A DNA stretch of 10,778 bases from Hemicentrotus pulcherrimus (lineage: Eukaryota; Echinodermata; Echinoidea; Camarodonta; Strongylocentrotidae): NCBI GenBank assembly GCA_003118195.1, contig BEXV01003235.1, positions 34,161-44,938 on the forward strand. Direction: 5' to 3'. Positions 7,401 through 10,778 of the stretch are shown in pieces (positions within the stretch are counted from its first letter, which is position 1; each line of letters opens with the position of its first letter). The notes under the pieces were generated by a model. It was not told the DNA's origin, did not search any database, and saw only the letters and a list, made by a program, of their open reading frames with translations. The translations under genes were made by a program, and so were the position numbers.

Positions 7401-10097
7401 TTCCTAAGCGAACTGGCTTATTCTCTTCTCAAACAGACTTGCAAAAATAATCCCCTGAAAAAAAATACAAGGTTTACCCCTACGCAATTTTCCTACTACA
7501 TGTTTTTGGCTTATCACAATTAACAAATTCTTGATTTAAGTAATAATAATAACAACAACCAAGGGATGCTCAAGGCCCTTTAACAAATTTTGGAAATCAT
7601 TACTCTGGCTTTAGCCGTGCTGCCATTTCTGCGCTTTAGCATTTCAAGGAGCATACACATGACCAGGCATTTAATTTGCCTAACACAACATTTTACTAAT
7701 GACCGGTCATTAGGAAATACTTATTACCAGTCATTAGTAAAATCATGTTATGAAACATTATTTTATAAAACAAATAATACACATCATTTTGGGGGCATTA
7801 TTAAAATTACCCACACTCGGTACTTTCAAAAAAGTCCAAAAATACCCTGGGCTTTCACCTTGAGCATTAGACTGTTCCAAAAATACCTCGTTTGGGTAAT
7901 TTTTACTAATGCCATCACTGCTGCATATTATTTGTATACTAATGACACAAAACTGAACAGAATCCGGTGGCAAATTATAAAAATGGTTTATAAAAAATGC
8001 AGTCTTACAGTTGAAGAAATGGATACCGACTGATGACTGCCTGAATCTGTTGACATCTTCAATGAGATCAACTTTAACGATGATGTAGATTTCTCCCCTG
8101 ATGCCGTGCATGGTGTCGTAGATGGGTAGCCATCCAGCGATATCTGAAACACTGTCCTTCCACAGCAGGGGGTTTAGATCTATGTATACCTACATGAACA
8201 TGTGAAACAGAGACGAGGGAAAAGAGAACATTGATATAATCTGATTAAGAGATATACTACACAAGCAGAGGTATGTTGCCACATGGTTGGATTCATATTA
8301 CTAAAAGTTGATATCAAACACAACTACATGTATGTACATAAGGGATAGGAGACTGCAAACTTGCGGTTGATAGGAGGAATTACAAATTTTGGGATCAATC
8401 GTAACTCTTTGTAAGACGGGGCGAGCTAGGGCTCTGTTTCATAAAACTTGTTATCAATAACAAATACATTTCTATGGCAAATTTGCTCTCAGCCAATCAA
8501 ATGCTACAATGTAGCTTATATCAGTTATTGTAACTTGTTATTAATAACAGGGTTTATGAAACACAGCCTAGTTTTGGAATTAGTGCATGCATGGTACAAG
8601 ATACACCGCATATTCACAGATCATTTTAACATGGAAATGTGCTGTGTACCCGGTAGTGCCTTTCAGTACAACCATTCCCATAATAAACATGATAAAGAAT
8701 TAGAGATGCTGCACAATGTTGTGTTCCCTTCTTAATAAAAAGAATACTTGCCACCTGTGTATCATGGAATGCACTGTTGCATTAATGAATTATGATGACA
8801 TAACTTTTATAAGGGAGCTATCTAGTATTCATCGTTTGTTTCACAAATTTGTTGCAAATGGCTATTATCTGCTTATATAATAATAATGATAATAGTGGGT
8901 TCTTGTATAGCGCTCATGTCAGTCAGATTTGACCCTCCTGGCGCTCCCGATTATTACCCTGGCTTTAGCACGGCTGCCATACGGCGCTCTAGCATTTCAA
9001 GGAATAAATTCCTACCAGGTACCCATTTACTTCACCTGGGTGGAGTGTGGCAAATGTAGATCAATGTCTTGCCAAAGGACATTAGTGCGGCGGCGGGACT
9101 CGAACCGCGGACCTTGTGATCGACAGTCTGGCAATGTATCCACTCGACCACAACACCTCTACATATGCACATTGAATATTTGAACTGACTTCTTCCTTTC
9201 ATCACGTACAACATTTTCTGCTGAAATTTAGATTGGTTAAATGGGTTTTTGCTTTTAGTGTGAGGTCTAATTTTCTGTATATTTGTATATTGTTTATGGG
9301 TTTTTTGCGCTGTCAATGGTTTTTCAGCCAAATTTAGTTTATTGTTAAAATTCTCAAACAGTACTTCCACAATTCAAAGAACAATAAATCATATGTCAAC
9401 CAGTCCCAATACCTTTTAAATAATTCCTTTTATGATGCAACTACATATTAACCACAACTTAATATTGGCAGTAAACAAGGGGAAATAGGTGGGAGCTCTA
9501 ATCTCATTGGAACTCCCTTCATCATCATCATCATTTAAAGTCAGCATTCTCCCTCTTAGGAGCGATTATTGACTTTCGCGCAATGATGACACTCCCTCTC
9601 TCCACTTGTTGACATTTTAGATTATTCTCACCTTTCCTATGGCATCATGTGCACTGTATGTGTCATGGTCCATGACCCTGTGAAAGACAAATATAAATTA
9701 AAACTACCTGATTTAATAATAATAATAATAGCCACATTTGAATAGTGCTTCATACAATTATCACAATGCATGTATATAATAAATCTTTGAATCTTTCTAT
9801 CTAATCCATATCTCTTCAAATAAAAACCTAGTCGCATCAGGACAATAGAAGGACTGTTAAACCGGGGCACTGTTTCACAAAACCATCTTAAGTACAAGTT
9901 TACCACCATCCTATTAAAATGCTTGTACTAGATTTCAATACCGGTACACATGTAATAATGGGACATTGGCGAACCTGTACAATGATGGTTTCATGAAATG
10001 ATGACCTGCACTATATGCACATATATAGCAAAGGAAATAGAATGATAATCAGTTACCTTATTTGCAATGGCTCATCTTGCAGCTCTTCATCATCCAC
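4280..10097 (-). CDS. C2CD5: C2CD5 (CDP138) orthologue, internal part, seven exons
   Basis: Join of exons 10097-10057, 9677-9632, 8189-8009, 7009-6924, 6436-6306, 5089-4970 and 4443-4280. All junctions are GT/AG and the reading phases agree across six introns, giving 256 codons plus one base. The product aligns without gaps over most of its length to my recollection of vertebrate C2CD5, starting near human Val60. Landmarks are the C2 loop DHDTYSAHD, IYDTMHGIRGE, VNRFRQSS, IHGFVEELVVNDDPE, RASNEARQRLFSKLSGELQ and QCFDLEGESG. In mammals C2CD5 is a cytosolic/membrane C2 protein of about 1000 residues, phosphorylated by Akt2 and needed for insulin-stimulated GLUT4 vesicle fusion; the same role here is inferred. 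The start codon, the first C2 strands and the C-terminal two-thirds are outside the window. Recognition of the family is firm; exact end of the last exon is less so. Confidence 0.93.
4577..4930 (-). mobile_element. Family A SINE, copy 3, interrupted
   Basis: The left part (about 4577-4713) matches the 3' half of family A, with CTAGCTCTGCTAGGCTACCA, AAGGAATTCCTTCCTGCCAG and CCCATTTAAAACCTGG. The right part (about 4833-4930) matches the tRNA head side, with ATGTCTAGCCAAAGAACATT, a degraded B box near 4878-4892 and TATCCGCTAGACCG. The two parts are split by a piece of family B at 4714-4832. More diverged than copies 1 and 2, so it is older. Confidence 0.85.
4714..4832 (+). mobile_element. Family B SINE fragment nested in family A SINE
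   Basis: Plus-strand ATTCGAAACCAAGTC through CATTTGGTAAGGCATTAATC to GGACTTAAAGAAATTGG (4748-4832) matches the minus strand of the family B copy at 3095-3302. It lies opposite to the host SINE. The segment GGCATTAATCCTCATTACCA plus AGTCCCTCAGA occurs twice, at 4717-4747 and 4786-4816. The order is body segment, then B-box region, then body again, so the fragment is rearranged. It lacks the A box and the tail. Confidence 0.85.
4970..5089 (-). CDS. C2CD5: C2CD5 exon f (QCFDLEGESG, proline-rich start)
   Basis: This 120-bp exon completes a Gly codon, then encodes YWQCFDLEGESGVVVRGIGT followed by MATIQTVK and a Pro-rich stretch PPPPPTSPPK, ending on two bases of an Asp codon. Vertebrates read GYLQCFDLEGESGLVVRAIGTACTL, then a low-complexity linker. 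The acceptor is CCACAG above 5089 and the donor is GTAAGA at 4969-4964. The change from a conserved core to Pro/Ser-rich sequence marks entry into the disordered linker. Confidence 0.94.
5090..5501. other. Intron sequence, no gene recognised
   Basis: This lies between exon f and the LINE fragment. The short plus-strand open frame at 5092-5325 is AT-rich, hydrophobic by composition, and starts beside the exon f splice acceptor; I do not accept it as a gene. Confidence 0.5.
5513..5617 (+). mobile_element. 5'-truncated non-LTR retrotransposon 3' end
   Basis: A 105-bp insert is bounded by an 11-bp direct repeat TGTATACACAG (5502-5512 and 5618-5628). It contains a 29-residue open frame reaching a stop at 5600-5602 (segments QMAGERVARNALVRTT and AALYSTT), then a (GAT)n tail. 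A target duplication plus a microsatellite tail and severe 5' truncation is the signature of target-primed reverse transcription. The peptide resembles the C-terminal tail after LINE reverse transcriptases, but clade cannot be named. Confidence 0.7.
5629..5946. other. Intron sequence, no gene recognised
   Basis: No exon, RNA gene or clear repeat is visible between the LINE fragment and the MITE at 5947. Confidence 0.5.
5947..6238. mobile_element. MITE with ~57-bp terminal inverted repeats
   Basis: The left arm 5947-6003 (GGGGAGTGTTTCATGAAGCT, then GACTTTACGAATGACTT) is repeated inverted at 6182-6238 (GTTCGTAAAGTCATTCGTAA, then AGCTTTATGAAACACCCC), roughly 80% identical by eye. The element is 292 bp with no coding frame. 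The target duplication is not clear. It starts with the same GTTTCAT-A-AA motif as the elements at 8426 and 9864. Confidence 0.85.
6306..6436 (-). CDS. C2CD5: C2CD5 exon e, with Akt-type phosphosite
   Basis: This 131-bp exon encodes 43 residues beginning WIDMIRSPRASNEARQ and ending KVLESEGNAVL, plus two bases of a Gly codon. RQRLFS near residue 20 of the exon matches the Akt consensus RxRxxS. By alignment it is the site equivalent to human Ser197, which Akt2 phosphorylates (recalled knowledge); the Ser codon is at 6379-6377. The acceptor is TTTTCAG immediately above 6436 and the donor is GTAAGA at 6305-6300. The outgoing phase is 2, completed by the A at 5089. Confidence 0.95.
6437..6740. other. 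Intron sequence, no gene recognised
   Basis: Unremarkable AT-rich sequence upstream of exon e, in gene orientation. It ends in a short AATCAAATCAAATC run at 6721-6734. Confidence 0.5.
6741..6914. repeat. Repeat with CCTCATTATAA palindromes
   Basis: Two related units, about 6741-6820 and 6844-6914, share CCTNATATAA-NAAGG/AGAG, TATATAA-CAA and TGGTCCCA-G segments, with an (AT)n run at 6817-6830 between them. The second unit ends in the palindrome ACCTCATTATAACGAGGT (6897-6914), one mismatch from perfect symmetry. It stops four bases before the exon d splice donor core. Likely a decayed small transposon or tandem family. Confidence 0.65.
6924..7009 (-). CDS. C2CD5: C2CD5 exon d (IHGFVEELVVNDDPEHQ)
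   Basis: This 86-bp exon completes a Ser codon and adds 28 residues, STMPSGY followed by IVTAIHGFVEELVVNDDPEHQ. Vertebrates read IIHGFVEELVVNEDPEYQ at this point. The acceptor is ATCAG at 7014-7010, preceded by a strong pyrimidine tract on the minus strand (plus-strand 7017-7039 is almost all A and G). The alternative AG three codons' width downstream gives a frameshift and early stop, which fixes the start. The donor is GTAAGA at 6923-6918. The outgoing phase is 0. A palindromic repeat ends only four bases beyond the donor core. Confidence 0.95.
7010..7536. other. Intron sequence, no gene recognised
   Basis: It begins with the polypyrimidine tract of the exon d acceptor (minus strand). The plus-strand open frame reaching 7218 overlaps exon d antisense and is rejected. 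Nothing else is recognised. Confidence 0.5.
7537..7654 (-). mobile_element. Family A SINE, 3' part only
   Basis: AATAATAATAACAAC at the left end is followed by ACTCTGGCTTTAGCCGTGCT, GCCATTT and GCGCTTTAGCATTTCAAGGA. These match the 3' half of the family A copy at 8877-9160. The tRNA head and middle body are absent, as expected for a 5'-truncated copy. Confidence 0.75.
7691..7742. repeat. Short inverted repeat around TTTTACTAATGAC
   Basis: TTTTACTAATGACCGG (7691-7706) is inverted at CCAGTCATTAGTAAAA (7727-7742) with one mismatch and a 20-bp loop. It may be the core of a decayed MITE, since weak symmetry continues outward (AACACAACA against TCATGTTAT). Confidence 0.7.
7794..7912. mobile_element. 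MITE-like element with ~29-bp inverted ends
   Basis: The left end GGCATTATTAAAATTACCCA is inverted at the right as TGGGTAATTTTTACTAATGCC, with symmetry continuing through CACTCGGTA against TACCTCGTT. It is 119 bp long and lies within the intron after exon c, on the stretch where the exon c frame would stay open if unspliced. No target duplication is clear. Confidence 0.75.
8009..8189 (-). CDS. C2CD5: C2CD5 exon c (end of C2 domain)
   Basis: This 181-bp exon encodes 60 residues from VYIDLNPLLW through GWLPIYDTMHGIRGE and VKVDLIEDVNRFRQSS to HFFN, plus one base of a Ser codon. It completes the C2 domain and starts the region conserved in C2CD5 proteins. The acceptor is ATGTAG at 8195-8190 and the donor is GTAAGA at 8008-8003. 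Vertebrates have IYDTIHGIRGEINVVVKVDL here. The frame stays open past the donor down to 7758, but that extension shows no resemblance to C2CD5 and runs through a MITE-like repeat, so splicing at 8008 is preferred. Confidence 0.95.
8426..8571. mobile_element. MITE with ~40-bp inverted ends, CTAG borders
   Basis: The left arm CTAGGGCTCTGTTTCATAAA then ACTTGTTATCAATAACAA is inverted at the right as TTGTTATTAATAACAGGGTT then TATGAAACACAGCCTAG. CTAG stands at both borders and could be a target duplication or part of the ends. It is 146 bp. The plus-strand open frame covering it is not a gene. Confidence 0.85.
8572..8876. other. Intron sequence, no gene recognised
   Basis: No exon or repeat is recognised between the MITE and the SINE. 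Confidence 0.5.
8877..9160 (-). mobile_element. tRNA-derived SINE, family A, copy 2
   Basis: On the minus strand from 9160 the head has A box TGGTCGAGTGG (9150-9140) and B box GGTTCGAGTCC (9106-9096). The body shares CTTTGGCAAGACATTGATCT and the CACCCAGGTGAAGTAAATGG region, with GCGCTATACAAGAACCC before a (TTA)n-like tail at 8877-8894. It is full length and the least decayed family A copy here together with copy 1. Both open frames crossing it come from the SINE and are not genes. Confidence 0.92.
9161..9631. other. Intron sequence, no gene recognised
   Basis: AT-rich sequence with a short ATC microsatellite at 9519-9534. No exon or RNA gene is seen. Confidence 0.5.
9632..9677 (-). CDS. C2CD5: C2CD5 exon b (C2 calcium-binding loop 3)
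   Basis: This 46-bp exon encodes VMDHDTYSAHDAIGK after one base that finishes the split Arg codon. The pattern D-x-D-x5-D is the third calcium-binding loop of a C2 domain. It corresponds to human Asp76, Asp78 and Asp84 by my count, so calcium-dependent lipid binding is probably retained. The acceptor is TTTCACAG (reverse complement of 9678-9685) and the donor is GTGAGA at 9631-9626. The outgoing phase is 0. The neighbouring exon continues directly with VYIDLNPLL, as in vertebrates. Confidence 0.92.
9864..10000. mobile_element. Decayed MITE-like inverted repeat
   Basis: GGGGCACTGTTTCACAAAAC then CATCTTAAGTACAAGT (9864-9899) is matched in inverse by ACCTGTACAATGATGGTTTC then ATGAAATG (9973-10000), with several mismatches. 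The left end resembles the MITEs at 5947 and 8426. Short remnants and lost outer right end suggest age. Confidence 0.55.
10057..10097 (-). CDS. C2CD5: C2CD5 exon a (C2 domain, VDDEELQDEPLQI)
   Basis: This 41-bp exon encodes VDDEELQDEPLQI plus two bases of an Arg codon completed by the next exon. Vertebrate C2CD5 reads VDDEDLQDEPLQIT at the same place, within the C2 beta-sandwich before calcium loop 3. The acceptor is ATAG at 10098-10101 and the donor is GTAACT at 10056-10051. The acceptor has a T-rich tract upstream (the A/G-rich plus-strand stretch at 10120-10146). The incoming phase is 0 and the outgoing phase is 2. It is the most 5' exon I can identify in the window. Confidence 0.9.
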
Positions 10098-10333
10098 CTA
10101 TCATTGAGCAATCAATGGTAAAAGAAAAGAATTGAAGAAAAAAAATGTTGAGACTGAAATCTGAATATGGTAAATCAAACAAAAAGTGATAATTTGTAAA
10201 TGGACATACAGTATATTTTGCACTTTTATTTAGTAGTTATTTAATCTTTTTATTTATAATTATTTCTTAATTACTTTTTTCTCTGGAATACTTGCATTTT
10301 ACAAGATTTCCAACAAGTTCTCTCTTTCCTGTC

Positions 10334-10414
10334 TTAACTTGTTGCTTACGGGAACCGGGTGGGCCATGTGCAAAGTCTATAGGGATTTACAGAATCTCTT
10401 AGTGGAAGTGTTAA
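10334..10414. mobile_element. TTAA-flanked mini-element, copy 2
   Basis: TTAACTTGTTGCTTACGGGA then ACCGGGTGG begins this copy, and AGTGTTAA ends it. It aligns over its full length with 1826-1905, with a 15-base identical core ACGGGAACCGGGTGG, TATRGG and a TAG preceding the right end. The inverted ends are degraded on the right. At 81 bp it is almost the same size as copy 1, TTAA to TTAA. Confidence 0.65.
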
Positions 10415-10778
10415 TGATGTATCAGTTACCAATCAGTTTCTAGAGGTATGGCACATTAGCTCAATTTTCAACATATAATCTCTGAAAATGTTTCCAAACT
10501 TGCAATTTCATATATTTTCATACAAAAAAGTGATACATTGGAATCCCCGAAATAGAAATGCATGAATAAAAAAGAAAAACATTTTATCCTTTAGGAGAGA
10601 TACCCCCAGCAAACATCGTCCTCTATATACATGTAGCCTTAAAAGTTAGTTAAAGGAAACCGATTATACACAAGGTCTTGGTCCATCTAGGTGGACAAAA
10701 AAACACAGACTTTGCCATAACCAACACCAATACGTTGAATTACCTTTAATCCAGTCATTAACTACCCCCCCCCCCCCC
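10415..10778. other. Intron sequence ending in a poly-C run
   Basis: No C2CD5 exon is recognised upstream of exon a in the remaining sequence. The last 14 bases (10765-10778) are all C, a homopolymer at the window edge that may be a true tract or the edge of a sequencing/assembly problem. Confidence 0.55.

Noticed and set aside
7590..8033. 147-codon open frame on the plus strand, the longest in the window
   Set aside because: It crosses a SINE remnant, two inverted repeats and the antisense of exon c; no coherent protein character.
8929..9370. Open frames of 84 and 112 codons on opposite strands
   Set aside because: Both run through the family A SINE at 8877-9160 (the tRNA B-box region translates to RRRDSNRGPCD-like sequence). 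They are repeat-derived.
9714..9760. TAATAATAATAATAATAG followed by AATAGTGCTTCATA, similar to the family A SINE tail
   Set aside because: Only about 40 bp of weak similarity; could be a truncated SINE or a chance microsatellite, so not annotated.
10741..10770. Possible next upstream C2CD5 exon (minus strand ...GACTGGATTAAAG before GTAATT)
   Set aside because: The frame needed to reach exon a in phase 0 contains stops, and residues do not match the expected SEWFKFE ending.

Overview
This window looks like nuclear DNA from a marine invertebrate, probably an echinoderm, mollusc or other aquatic bilaterian. It is AT-rich and intron-dominated. It carries tRNA-derived SINEs and many small terminal-inverted-repeat (MITE-like) elements, and the palindrome TACATGTA recurs throughout. 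There are no bacterial-style operons, RBSs or CRISPR arrays. Species cannot be fixed from the sequence alone.

The only convincing gene is on the minus strand: an internal part of a C2CD5 (CDP138/KIAA0528) orthologue. Seven exons, reading downward from 10097 to 4280, splice with consistent phases into one 769-nt open frame of 256 complete codons. The product matches the second half of the N-terminal C2 domain and the following conserved region. It retains the Asp residues of the third C2 calcium-binding loop and an RQRLFS match to the Akt consensus RxRxxS. The 5' exons lie beyond 10778. The 3' exons lie below position 1 or are not recognisable here, so 1-4279 is most likely one long intron.

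The introns are a mosaic of small repeats. By position: a 68-bp-arm hairpin (155-378); a Harbinger-like MITE (987-1249); a TTAA-flanked element (1320-1703) and an 80-bp TTAA-flanked mini-element (1826-1905, second copy 10334-10414); SINE family A copies (2633-2919, 4577-4930, 7537-7654, 8877-9160); SINE family B (3095-3302) with a fragment nested inside a family A copy (4714-4832); a 5'-truncated LINE 3' end with an 11-bp target duplication (5513-5617); and further MITE-like elements at 5947-6238, 6741-6914, 7794-7912, 8426-8571 and 9864-10000. A weak immunoglobulin-like reading frame lies on the plus strand near 420-651.

C2CD5 in mammals is an Akt2 substrate that couples insulin signalling to vesicle/membrane fusion. 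The remaining content is mobile or structural DNA inside its introns. No new multi-gene system is visible. The most noteworthy points are the conserved Akt site, the hairpin, the TTAA mini-elements, the nested SINE and the shared end motif of several MITE families.
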